From JAEUMD01 sp050246945 (GTDB taxonomy: Bacteria > Pseudomonadota > Alphaproteobacteria > Rhizobiales > Hyphomicrobiaceae), in the NCBI GenBank assembly GCA_050246945.1, contig JBFWVC010000005.1, positions 62,001 through 126,000 of the forward strand: a DNA stretch of 64,000 nucleotides, in the 5' to 3' direction. The notes beneath the pieces were generated by a model. The model did not search any database, was not told the DNA's origin, and was given only the letters and a program-made list of their open reading frames with translations. Positions 18,020-26,530 of this stretch are shown here, in pieces. The stretch's first letter is position 1. Each line of letters begins with the position of its first letter. Made by a program: the position numbers and the translations under genes.

Positions 18020-18119
18020 GAGCATGTTTGGCTTAAGCGTGCAGCGGTTCAGCGTGAAGAACATGCTCAATTCAAGAAGTTGGATCGCGTTCATGATTCC
18101 ATGAGACATGAACACGACC
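18020..18119 (+). repeat. Family A intergenic repeat
   Basis: Full-length copy. The first hairpin is AGAGCATGTTTGGCTTAAG..GCAGCGGTTCAGCG..GAACATGCTC; the second is GGATCGCGTTCATG..CATGAACACGACC. It sits between the nosR start and the sulfotransferase end, with about 180 further non-coding bases to 18300. Confidence 0.85.
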
Positions 18120-18300
18120 CATGTGCGAGCGGCCGAGCCCCGCAAGGGGAGGCGACGTTACCCATTTTTGTCAGGATGCGACGATGCAAGTTGCGGCGTC
18201 TTGACTTTTGTTAAGGTGCGGACGGCCCCGACAGATCGAACCCGAACATCGGTCAAAGGCCGCAGTTCATGGACACCGGGCCGTTCCTCGCCGCCAAGCG

Positions 18301-19122
18301 CTACCAGCCAAACTGGCGGGCGGTACGCAGTCGTATCTCGTAGAATGGACGAAGGGGCTCATGCGGAATGACCCGTCGCGGCGCAGCCCGCTCAAATTCG
18401 ATGTCCTGTTTCAGCGCCCAACGTCGCCACAGATAACGATCGACCGCGAACCGGCCTTTCAACAACCGCCGGTCTCGTTCTGCCAAATCGCGATACTTGA
18501 GAGGTTTCCAACTTGTCCTGAGCACCCATTGTTCAGCGGTATTTGTACGCTCGGCAGCTCCCGGAATACCCAGATCATCGCAGTGCCAAGCACACAAATC
18601 ATCCGCTTCAGCTATGTCCACAATCCGATCGAACTGAGAAAGCGTCCTGTCTAGCAATGCAACCTTTTGCGCAGCCGTGAGGGTTGCAATCCTGATCCAG
18701 GGCATTTCCAGCCAGCGTTCCAACAGGAATTGAGCAACAGGATCCACGGGGAAAGATTGCAGAAACAGCCTGAAGGAGAACGGATGCAAGCCTTCTGTAA
18801 GGTACCGCATCATACGATAATTATACCAGGAAAGGATCTGCTTCTCCGGTTCGCGCAGGATCATGCTCCGGACCAACTGCCGATCGGGAAACAACTTTTC
18901 AATGGATTGCCCGAACATGTGTCCGGAAATAGCGTCTACGTTATCAAGTGGTCCTGGTGGACTGGCATCGTATTTCCGGCCCAGCACTTCCAAAGGCAGC
19001 CGTCTTGTCCGTTTGCCGGGTCGCCAGAAGCGTTCGGCGCCCAAATGTAGTTGAAGATGGTTCTCGATCGAGCGCCCCGCACACTTTGGTACGTGCACTA
19101 TGAGATGTAACCTTCTTGCCAT
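18301..19122 (-). CDS. Sulfotransferase family protein
   Basis: This 273-residue cytosolic protein has the PAPS-binding signatures of sulfotransferases: HVPKCAGRSIE (10-20), matching the 5'-phosphosulfate loop of the heparan-sulfate type (HVPKTAGTSI), and LREPEKQILSWYNYR (89-103) for the 3'-phosphate site. The rest is basic and aromatic without other known domains. The acceptor is unknown; surface polysaccharide or lipid is likely from the family. It is a single gene, flanked downstream by a family A repeat. No PAPS-synthesis or glycosyltransferase gene is adjacent. Confidence 0.75.
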   Translation of the reverse strand: MARRLHLIVHVPKCAGRSIENHLQLHLGAERFWRPGKRTRRLPLEVLGRKYDASPPGPLDNVDAISGHMFGQSIEKLFPDRQLVRSMILREPEKQILSWYNYRMMRYLTEGLHPFSFRLFLQSFPVDPVAQFLLERWLEMPWIRIATLTAAQKVALLDRTLSQFDRIVDIAEADDLCAWHCDDLGIPGAAERTNTAEQWVLRTSWKPLKYRDLAERDRRLLKGRFAVDRYLWRRWALKQDIEFERAAPRRVIPHEPLRPFYEIRLRTARQFGW

Positions 19123-19326
19123 TGCCGAGCCCGTTTTGGGGAAACAACTCTGAGATAAATATATTCTTAATCAAAGCGTCCGCGCGAATGAACCCGCGCG
19201 CCTACATATTCAACGTGGATTCGCACTTTTCACACATCGCAGTTGCTCAACTGCGGCATATTGTTCGAAGTCTGATGATTTAAGCTTTACCAGCCATCTG
19301 GCCGCATCCGTCACGCCTTTGCAGGC

Positions 19327-20274
19327 TCACGGCAACGGGCGTCTGTACGTCTCGACGCGCTTGAGCCAGCCCTTCTCCCAGCGCTTGTTGGGCGGATTGT
19401 TCCCAATTCGCCGCTTGAGTACGTAGCCGGCAGCATCCGCAAATTCGCCGAGTACGGCATCTCTGTCCGCGGTCTTGCCCTTCATCTCGATGAGCACCTG
19501 CTTGAGCCCCCAGCCCTCGGGCACACCCGTCTCGAAATTCGGATAAGTCTCCGAAGGCGCGATGCCCTCGCCCTTGAAGTTGATGTAATCGACCAGCGGA
19601 TAGAGATCCGGAGAAGCCTTCGCCACGCGGATGAACTGGGAGCGAACGTGCATGCGGTCCGCATCCGTCCGCAGGCTTTCCAGCATTTTCGGCAGCGCTG
19701 CCTGCATGCGCTCGACCAGATAGATCGCCTGAAGCCCCACGGTATCATGCAGGAATGAGCGCAATTCGCTCATCTGCTTGCCGCGGAACTCGCTTTGGAA
19801 TTGCGTGCGCGTTGTCCAGGGGCACGCCGGCACTTTCTCGCGGTCAAGCCAGGCAGGCGGTTTGGCACCCCGTGACCGCAGGAACATCAGCATCTGGGGG
19901 AAACTCTCTTGGAAGCGCGTGTCGAGCCCCGCGGGAAACCAGATGAAGTGTCCGATACCGAGCGACATGAAATCTTCGGCCTCGTTCCATGCCGTAATCA
20001 TGTCCCGCTCGCCGCCGGTCTCGTTTTGCCACACCTGGCGGCCGACTTTCGTAGCGATGTCGGGAGCAAGAACGAGTCGCGGCATTGGAGCCTCCACGGG
20101 GCGCGGTGGCGAAGCGAGCTGTGGCAAACGGTCGTCGGCCGCGCCCACGACGCCAGCAAATCCGGCGATGAACGCTCCCGCCAATGCAATGACCGCAGGT
20201 GATGGAATAATCCGCCGCACGAACCTTCTCCAATCTGCTTCATCCCGCCACATCGGCTCTCGCACGCTACTCAT
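19327..20274 (-). CDS. Exported conserved protein of unknown function
   Basis: This roughly 315-residue protein has an Arg-rich N-terminus and a hydrophobic signal (VIALAGAFIAGFAGVVGAAD). The mature part contains QNETGGERDMITAWNEAEDF directly followed by SLGIGHFIWFPAGLDTRFQE and then FPQMLMFL. The pattern Glu-x5..Trp-Asn-x-x-Glu-x-F-x-SLGIGHFIW looks strongly conserved and faintly recalls the catalytic region of lysozyme-like muramidases, but I cannot assign a function. The start is uncertain: ATG at 20274 or 20253 are both plausible. It lies 33 bases after the SSS symporter stop on the same strand, suggesting co-transcription. Confidence 0.7.
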   Translation of the reverse strand: MSSVREPMWRDEADWRRFVRRIIPSPAVIALAGAFIAGFAGVVGAADDRLPQLASPPRPVEAPMPRLVLAPDIATKVGRQVWQNETGGERDMITAWNEAEDFMSLGIGHFIWFPAGLDTRFQESFPQMLMFLRSRGAKPPAWLDREKVPACPWTTRTQFQSEFRGKQMSELRSFLHDTVGLQAIYLVERMQAALPKMLESLRTDADRMHVRSQFIRVAKASPDLYPLVDYINFKGEGIAPSETYPNFETGVPEGWGLKQVLIEMKGKTADRDAVLGEFADAAGYVLKRRIGNNPPNKRWEKGWLKRVETYRRPLP

Positions 20275-20307
20275 GGAGACGTTGATGGCATCGATACGGC
20301 AGCGCAA

Positions 20308-21783
20308 TCACATCGCACGTCGGCCCGCATTTCGAACACCGAGCGCCATTGCAGCGCAAAACGTCCACGCCATACCGATCACCACTGCCCACGGCCAAGG
20401 AACCGGCGCCAGTCCGAACCCTATGCCCCACTGCGTAAGCACGAGAACGACGGCAATGCTGGAGAACACCGCAAGCGACGAGCCGGCATCGTCGACATGC
20501 CTTGGCACCATCAGCGCCAATAGAAAGAGGCCCAGGAGACCGCCATATGTGTATCCCATGACCTGAAGGCCGAACCATAGGATCGAGGGCTGCGCACCGA
20601 ATGCGATGGCGATCAGAGCCAATACGAAGGCGAAGCCGACGACAAGTGCGCGCGGCCCCGCGAGACCGCCCCCAGGATTGATGACACCATCGTTCCGCCG
20701 CATGAGCCCGAGATCGAAATAGGCCGACGACGCAAGCCCGGAAAGGGCGGAATCGAGCGACGACATCGCCGCCGCCAGCAGCCCCGCGACCAGCAGCCCG
20801 CGCAGGCCGGCAGGCAACTCGTGGCGGATAAAGTGCGGGAACACGTAGTCGTTTCGTCCTGCCTCCATGAGCGCTGAAACCGCATCGCTCGGCAGCGCAA
20901 CGTAGTAGGCGTACACTGCTGCCCCAGCACTCAGGAACAGGAATGTCGAGATGAGATCCGCAGCGCCGGCCATGATAACCGCGGTCCTCGCGCGTTTCGC
21001 ATCGGGACACGCCAGCGCGCGCTGAGCGATGTCCTGATCGGCACCACCCGTCGCAATGCCAAGTACGAATGCGAACACGTTTCCAACCCAGAATGTCGAG
21101 GGATTGGCCACGTCGAAGCTGAAGTCCAACACGCGGAATTTCTCCGCCTGCACGCCAGCATCGATCACCTGCGACAGCCCGCCCGGAAGGGACATGACGA
21201 CGAAGGCGATCGCCGCCACCGCGCCGGCAAGTAACAGCGCAAGCTGCAGAACGTCCGTCCAGATCACCGCCCTGAGGCCTCCCGTCAGCACGTAGACAGC
21301 CGCAACACCCGCCATCAGCATGATCGAGGCCACAAGCCCCAGGTCGAAGAAGACCGAAATCGCGATCGCGCACCCCGCGAGCCGGACCGCACTCGCAAGG
21401 CAACGGCTGATGATGAACACGATAGTGCCGCTAAGCCGGCTTCCTCGTCCGATCCGCCTTTCCAGGTATTCGTAAACGGTCGAGACGCGCTCCCGGTAGA
21501 ATTCGGGGATGAGGAAGGCGCCGACTACATAGGCTGCCAGAAACGAGCCGATCCAAAGCTGCATGTAGGCGAAATTGCCCGCGATAGCCGCGCCGGGAAC
21601 GCCGATGAACGTCAGCGCCGAAAGCTTAGTCGCCCAGGTCGAGGCCGCCACCGGCGCCCAGCCTTCCTTGCGGCCGGCAAGGAAATAGTCGTCTTCGCTG
21701 TCGCCGCGCCCCGCAGCCTTCACGCCCAGGAGCAGCAACGCGACCCCGTAGACCGCGATGATCAGCCAATCGAGCGCCGTCAT
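20308..21783 (-). CDS. Sodium:solute symporter (SSS family)
   Basis: This 491-residue protein has about 13 transmembrane helices and family signatures: DYFLAGRKEGWAPVAAS near the N-terminus, a conserved AYVVGAFLIPEFYR loop, VLTGGLRAVIWTDVLQ, GGADQDIAQRALAC, and AGLLAAAMSSLDSALSGLASS in the helix that forms the Na+ site. SSS proteins take up sugars, amino acids, vitamins or organic acids with Na+; the substrate cannot be told from sequence. The start at 21783 has GGAG five bases upstream. It follows polA by 49 bases on the same strand. Confidence 0.87.
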   Translation of the reverse strand: MTALDWLIIAVYGVALLLLGVKAAGRGDSEDDYFLAGRKEGWAPVAASTWATKLSALTFIGVPGAAIAGNFAYMQLWIGSFLAAYVVGAFLIPEFYRERVSTVYEYLERRIGRGSRLSGTIVFIISRCLASAVRLAGCAIAISVFFDLGLVASIMLMAGVAAVYVLTGGLRAVIWTDVLQLALLLAGAVAAIAFVVMSLPGGLSQVIDAGVQAEKFRVLDFSFDVANPSTFWVGNVFAFVLGIATGGADQDIAQRALACPDAKRARTAVIMAGAADLISTFLFLSAGAAVYAYYVALPSDAVSALMEAGRNDYVFPHFIRHELPAGLRGLLVAGLLAAAMSSLDSALSGLASSAYFDLGLMRRNDGVINPGGGLAGPRALVVGFAFVLALIAIAFGAQPSILWFGLQVMGYTYGGLLGLFLLALMVPRHVDDAGSSLAVFSSIAVVLVLTQWGIGFGLAPVPWPWAVVIGMAWTFCAAMALGVRNAGRRAM

Positions 21784-21832
21784 CGACTCCAACCCGTACC
21801 GCACCGTCGGCAACGGTCATGCGCCCCGGGAC

Positions 21833-24800
21833 TCAATGTGCCGCCTCCCAGTTGTCGGCCGCCTTCGCATCGACACGGATCGGTACAGAAAACGCGACTG
21901 CCGGAAGTGACGCGCCTTCCATCACCTCACGCGCCACCCTCAAGGCTTTGTCCACGTCCGCCTCGCGTACCTCGAAGATCAGTTCGTCGTGCACCTGCAA
22001 AAGCATGCGCGCGCTCTTTAGCTTGCCTTGCTCGAGCGCTGGCGGCATGCGGATCATGGCGCGACGTATGATGTCGGCCGCCGAGCCCTGGATCGGCGCG
22101 TTGATCGCCGCGCGCTCCAGGAAACCACGCATCGACGGGTTGCGCGTGTTGATCTCGGGATAGTGCACACGCCGCCCGAATACTGTCTGGACATAGCCGT
22201 TGTCGTGAGCGAACCGCTTGGTTTCCTCCATGTAGTCGCGGATACCCGGGAAGCGCTCGAAGTAGGTCTTGATGTACTGGCCTGCTTCCTCACGGCTGAT
22301 GCCGAGTTGGTTGGCAAGTCCGAATGCGGAGATGCCGTAGATGATGCCGAAGTTGATCGCCTTGGCACGCCGGCGCACTTCCGATGGCATACCCTTTACC
22401 GGCACGCCGAACATTTCCGATGCGGTCATTGCGTGAATATCGAGCCCGTCGGCGAACGCCTTCTTCAGCTGCGGAATGTCGGCAATGTGTGCCAGGACGC
22501 GCAGTTCGATCTGGCTATAGTCCGCCGAAATGAGTTTGCACCCCTTCTCCGCTATGAACGCCGTCCTTATCTCGCGACCCTCATTGGTGCGCACAGGAAT
22601 GTTCTGCAGGTTGGGATCCGATGACGCCAGTCGCCCCGTCGTCGTTGCGGCGAGCGCGTAGCTGGTATGGATGCGCCCCGTCTCGGGATCGAGATGATTG
22701 GGTAGCGAATCGGTATAGGTCGAACGCAGCTTGGTCAGCTGACGCCATTCCAGCATCGTGTTGATGAGGCGGCGCGCATCCTCTGGCAGCTCCTCGTTCG
22801 CCGCCAGATCGTCGAGCAGGCCAGCGCGCGTCTCCCACTGGCCCGTCTTGGTCTTCTTGCCGCCTGGCAGTTTAAGCCGGTCGAACAGAAGCTCTCCGAG
22901 CTGCTTGGGCGACCCAAGATTGAACCGCTCTCCTCCTGCAAGATCATAGACCTCCTCTTCCAGGGCGCCGATGCGTTGCGCGAATGTCCCCGAGAGACGC
23001 GAGAGGATCTGCCGGTCGACCTTGATGCCCGCATATTCCATGTCGACGATCACCGGCAGCAACGGCCGCTCCAGGCGCTCATAGACCGTCACCATGCCCT
23101 CCGCCGCCAGCCGCGGTTTCAGCACCATCCAAAGCCTGAGCGTGATGTCGGCATCCTCGGCCGCATAGTCCGTCGCCTTGTCGATCGGCACCGCGGCAAA
23201 TGTCTTCTCCGCCTTCTTCTCTCCCGGAGCATGCTTGATGACGTGCGAGAAGGGTATGCATGTATGCTTCAGGTGGCGTTCGGATAGATCGTCCATGCCG
23301 TGTCCGCCACGTCCGCCGTCGAGCACGTACGAGATCAACATCGTGTCGTCGATCGGCGCAATTCCGACGCCGAGCCCCTTCAGCACCAAAGCGTCGTATT
23401 TGATGTTCTGCCCGATCTTGAGGATCGACGGATCCTCAAGCAGCGGCTTCAGCAGCTCGAGGGCATTCTTGATCGGGATCTGGTCCTCCACGAGCCCGCC
23501 GCTGCCGAAAAGATCCTGCGACCCGGAGACATGCGCGAGTGGCACGTAGCAGGCGACACCCGGCTCGGTGGCGAGCGACAGCCCAACCAGCTCGGCCTGC
23601 ATCGCATCAAGGCTCGTCGTCTCCGTGTCGAATGCGAACAGGCCTGCGTTCCGGCAGCGCGCGATCCAGCGCTTCAGCACCTCCACATCGCGCACTGTCT
23701 CGTATTTCGACCGGTCGACCGGAACCAACCGCGCTGCATCCGCCATCGCCAGAGCCCCGGCCGCCGGCGTTCCCGCAGACACCTTTTCCGTCCCGTGTCC
23801 TTCGGCGTGTTTGCCAACACTCCTGTCGGGTTGCGTGCCGCGCTTCGCCTTGGCCGCACCCTTCAGCGTCGAGCCCACCGAGACTTCGGGAAGATCGGTC
23901 ACGTCAGCGCCCAGAGCCTCGGCAATGCGCCGCGTCAATGTCGAAAATTCCATTGATCGCAGGAAGGCGAGCAGCTGCGCGGGCACAGGATCCTGCACGC
24001 CCATTTCCTCGATCGGTGTTTTCACCGGCACGTCCTGCGCCAGCCTGACGAGATCGCGGCTCACGCGCGCCTGGTCCGCGAACTCGATCAGCTTCTCGCG
24101 CCGTTTGGGCTGCTTGATTTCACCGGCCCGCTCAAGCAGCGTATCAAGGTCCTCGTATGTGTTGATGAGTTCGGCCGCCGTCTTCACGCCGATGCCTGGA
24201 ACGCCCGGCACGTTGTCTGTCGAATCTCCGGCCAGCGCCTGAACGTCGACAACCTTGTCGGGCGCGACACCAAACTTCTCCATCACCTCGTCCGGGCCGA
24301 TCTTCTTGTTCTTCATCCCGTCGAACATCGCGATGCCCGGCCTGATCAACTGCATGAGATCCTTGTCGGACGAAACGATCGTAACGTCACCGCCCGCCTC
24401 CACCGCCTGGCGTGCATAGGTGGCAATGAGGTCGTCGGCTTCGAATCCCTTCTGCTCGATGCAGGCGACATTGAACGCCTTGACCGCGTCGCGGATCAGC
24501 GGGAACTGGGGAACGAGTTCCTCCGGCGGTGGCGGCCGGTTCGCCTTGTATTGGTCGTAGATGTCGTTGCGGAAAGTCTTGGCCGAATGATCGAAGACGA
24601 CGGCAATGTGCGTCGGCTTGTCGGCGAGCTTGCTGTCGCCCAGAAGCTTCCATAGCATCTGGCAGAAACCGTGAACCGCGCCGACCGGAAGCCCGTCTGA
24701 AGGGCGCGTCAGCGGTGGCAGGGCGTGGAAGGCACGGAAGATGTAGCCCGACCCGTCGATCAGGTAGACGTGGCTGCCTTTTGCAATCGGCACCGGCTCG

Positions 24801-24910
24801 CCCTCGGGCACGTAGCACTGCTCGGCCCGGCTCTCCGCATCCGGATCGCGGATGTCAGCCATGGATCCTGGGTTTGCCGACGGCTTCTTGTCATTGGATG
24901 TCTTGCTCAT
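21833..24910 (-). CDS. polA: DNA polymerase I
   Basis: This 1025-residue protein contains all three PolA domains. The 5'-3' exonuclease/FEN domain starts near residue 46 (IDGSGYIFRAFHAL) and includes the helix-hairpin GVPGIGVKTAAELI. The 3'-5' exonuclease domain has FAFDTETTSLD and DYAAEDADITLRL, so proofreading residues are present. The polymerase domain has motif A DYSQIELR (797-804), motif B RRRAKAINFGIIYG and motif C QVHDELIFE (972-980). It acts in Okazaki fragment processing and gap-filling repair. The N-terminal 45 residues before the exonuclease are longer than in E. coli; a start at MADIRD is an alternative. Confidence 0.96.
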   Translation of the reverse strand: MSKTSNDKKPSANPGSMADIRDPDAESRAEQCYVPEGEPVPIAKGSHVYLIDGSGYIFRAFHALPPLTRPSDGLPVGAVHGFCQMLWKLLGDSKLADKPTHIAVVFDHSAKTFRNDIYDQYKANRPPPPEELVPQFPLIRDAVKAFNVACIEQKGFEADDLIATYARQAVEAGGDVTIVSSDKDLMQLIRPGIAMFDGMKNKKIGPDEVMEKFGVAPDKVVDVQALAGDSTDNVPGVPGIGVKTAAELINTYEDLDTLLERAGEIKQPKRREKLIEFADQARVSRDLVRLAQDVPVKTPIEEMGVQDPVPAQLLAFLRSMEFSTLTRRIAEALGADVTDLPEVSVGSTLKGAAKAKRGTQPDRSVGKHAEGHGTEKVSAGTPAAGALAMADAARLVPVDRSKYETVRDVEVLKRWIARCRNAGLFAFDTETTSLDAMQAELVGLSLATEPGVACYVPLAHVSGSQDLFGSGGLVEDQIPIKNALELLKPLLEDPSILKIGQNIKYDALVLKGLGVGIAPIDDTMLISYVLDGGRGGHGMDDLSERHLKHTCIPFSHVIKHAPGEKKAEKTFAAVPIDKATDYAAEDADITLRLWMVLKPRLAAEGMVTVYERLERPLLPVIVDMEYAGIKVDRQILSRLSGTFAQRIGALEEEVYDLAGGERFNLGSPKQLGELLFDRLKLPGGKKTKTGQWETRAGLLDDLAANEELPEDARRLINTMLEWRQLTKLRSTYTDSLPNHLDPETGRIHTSYALAATTTGRLASSDPNLQNIPVRTNEGREIRTAFIAEKGCKLISADYSQIELRVLAHIADIPQLKKAFADGLDIHAMTASEMFGVPVKGMPSEVRRRAKAINFGIIYGISAFGLANQLGISREEAGQYIKTYFERFPGIRDYMEETKRFAHDNGYVQTVFGRRVHYPEINTRNPSMRGFLERAAINAPIQGSAADIIRRAMIRMPPALEQGKLKSARMLLQVHDELIFEVREADVDKALRVAREVMEGASLPAVAFSVPIRVDAKAADNWEAAH

Positions 24911-25032
24911 GGGGCGCAACTATAGGTGCTGTCCACCCCGAGGTCAGCAACTGAGCTGCGGCCATGCACGCGCTTGGCCTCATCATCCTGAATGCACGGA
25001 TCCCCGTAAGCCCTCTGGAGCGGGGCGCCCGA

Positions 25033-25230
25033 TCAAGCGCCCACGGTGCCCGCGTCGCGCGAAAGAGCCCGCCGCGCCACGTCCGCCACTCCCGACCAGG
25101 AAAGACCCGAGCTGCCCTCGGCCGCTTCCAGAATGCGCTCCAAAGCCCAGCGCATCTCCGACATGCGCGAACCTTGGCTGTCGATCACCGCGCGCAGCGC
25201 CTCAACCTCAATCCTGCTTCCCTCGTTCAT
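25033..25230 (-). CDS. Small hypothetical protein
   Basis: This 65-residue protein starts MNEGSRIEVEALRAVIDSQ and continues as a predicted amphipathic helix (RMSEMRWALERILEAAE), with no cysteines or membrane segments. The start at 25230 has GAGGG upstream. It lies about 120 bases upstream of polA on the same strand. I do not recognise it, and its reality rests only on composition and the ribosome site. Confidence 0.45.
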   Translation of the reverse strand: MNEGSRIEVEALRAVIDSQGSRMSEMRWALERILEAAEGSSGLSWSGVADVARRALSRDAGTVGA

Positions 25231-25280
25231 CACGGCCCTCATTCTCGGATCATGAAAAAAACGCAGAACTGGCGATAGTT

Positions 25281-25523
25281 CGTGCTCCGGATCCGGCGTT
25301 TGTTGGCCCGGCGAAGGTCATCAAACGTCAGTCGATCCAGAACACAAACAAAAAAGCTTACAGCATGTTCCGCAGAAGTGTTCGGCGGTTCAGCGTGAAG
25401 AACATGCTCAATTCAAAGACATGGATCGCGTTCATGCGTCCATGCGATATGAACACGATCCAGAGTTCCGCACTGACGCTCAGGTTCCCGACAGGGAAAC
25501 AAGCGTCAGGGTCGGAACACTAG
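25281..25523. repeat. Family B repeat, copy 2, split by a family A repeat
   Basis: The left part (25281-25360) matches the first hairpin of family B (GGATCCGGCGTTTG ... CATCAAACGTCAG ... ATCCAGAAC). The right part (25463-25523) matches the second (CTGACGC...GCGTCAGGGTCGGAACACTAG). Between them lies a complete family A element at 25362-25462. Removing it restores a normal family B copy of about 140 bases. Confidence 0.85.
25362..25462 (+). repeat. Family A repeat nested in family B
   Basis: Full-length family A copy: AGCATGTTC...GGTTCAGCGTGAAGAACATGCT for hairpin one and GGATCGCGTTCATG...ATGAACACGATC for hairpin two. It sits at the junction between the two hairpins of family B copy 2. Confidence 0.88.
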
Positions 25524-25671
25524 ACAACTGTTTTTCATGGTTTTTGTAGTCCAGACAAGGCCGGGCTTGGCAACCTGTTGAGAGCCTGTTGAAAATTCGG
25601 GCTGCCAGCCGCCGCTGATCTCGCGGACTGTATCGGCAGTATCTTCGACGAACGCCGCTTTGCCGGCACCC

Positions 25672-26148
25672 TCACGGCCGCCGCGCTTCTGGAACTGAGT
25701 CCGACGAGGCAAGGTATGGCTTCAGATCGAGAAGCGGCGTCCCGTCCGCACAGTCGATGGCACCGATTCGGATCTTGTTGCCTTCACGCGCCAGCACCTC
25801 GACAACAGCGAGCCCGATCGGGTTGGGCCGCACCGGCGAACGGAGCGCAAAGACACCGGTCGGCGCAGGTCGATGCGAGGGGTGCTGCACGACAAGATCA
25901 CGCCGCGACCTGTCCAGCCAATAGAGCGCGATCAGGTGAGAAAACCCCTCGATACCGTCGAGACCCGCATCGAACGGTGGATCGACCTCGATCGTCGCCG
26001 GCTCGGTCCGGTCAATCGTATTTTTAGGACATTCGGCCGGCGTCGGGTACGCGGAGCGGATGCGGCCGATGAAATGTAGCCCAGCATCCGGCGTTTCCGG
26101 CAGTGCGATGGAAACCTCCCCCGGACGCGGCGGCTTGAACTCGGGCAT
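25672..26148 (-). CDS. trmO: tRNA (t6A37)-N6-methyltransferase TrmO
   Basis: This 158-residue protein matches the TrmO (TsaA/VirR-like) family, which methylates N6-threonylcarbamoyladenosine at position 37 of certain tRNAs using S-adenosylmethionine. Family motifs are FIGRIRSAY, YWLDRS, and RSPVRPNPIGLAVVEV (RSPVRPNPIGL at 103-113), with LDLKPYL near the C-terminus. The start at 26148 follows a strong GGAGGG site. It is flanked on both sides by family B repeats (copies 2 and 3). Confidence 0.88.
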   Translation of the reverse strand: MPEFKPPRPGEVSIALPETPDAGLHFIGRIRSAYPTPAECPKNTIDRTEPATIEVDPPFDAGLDGIEGFSHLIALYWLDRSRRDLVVQHPSHRPAPTGVFALRSPVRPNPIGLAVVEVLAREGNKIRIGAIDCADGTPLLDLKPYLASSDSVPEARRP

Positions 26149-26214
26149 TTTTCCCTCCTGGCTGACCCTTGGCGGCAAGATGCACGCCGCGCCGCCGATC
26201 CGGTAGCCCACCCG

Positions 26215-26368
26215 TTGATCCGGATCGGACGCTTGTTTCCCGGGCGAAGGTCGTCAAACGTCAGTGAATCCAGAACTCAAACCCAAAAATCTAGGGTTCC
26301 GGGCTGACGCGCAAGTGGCCGGCAGGGAACCAAGCGTCAGTGCCGGAACACAAGAGCAGGAACACTAG
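26215..26368. repeat. Family B intergenic repeat, copy 3
   Basis: About 154 bases with both hairpins (GGATCGGACGCTTG ... CGTCAAACGTCAG ... ATCCAGAAC; CTAGGGTTCCGGGCTGACGCG ... GCGTCAG..CCGGAACAC). The right end is extended by a second GGAACACTAG. It lies upstream of trmO and 66 bases before the tRNA gene. Confidence 0.82.
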
Positions 26369-26434
26369 CCCACGACTGCCAATCGCGGTTTGCGGCGGCG
26401 CGCCGAATGGGGTATCACAACGCCGCTGGCCCTG

Positions 26435-26511
26435 GCACCCATAGCTCAGCTGGATAGAGCGTTGCCCTCCGAAGGCAAAGGTCAGAGGTTCGAATCCTCT
26501 TGGGTGCGCCA
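26435..26511 (+). tRNA. tRNA-Arg (anticodon CCG)
   Basis: A complete 77-base cloverleaf with encoded CCA. Acceptor stem GCACCCA pairs with TGGGTGC, the D arm is GCTC..GAGC, and the T arm is AGAGG-TTCGAAT-CCTCT. The anticodon stem TTGCC/GGCAA encloses loop CTCCGAA with anticodon CCG at 26469-26471, reading Arg codon CGG. It lies convergent with mlaD. Confidence 0.95.
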
Positions 26512-26530
26512 TCGTTGAAAGTGACTTCAT

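Noticed and set aside
25506..25712. Minus-strand frame of 68 codons after trmO
   Set aside because: It overlaps the trmO end and the family B right end, and shows no domain.
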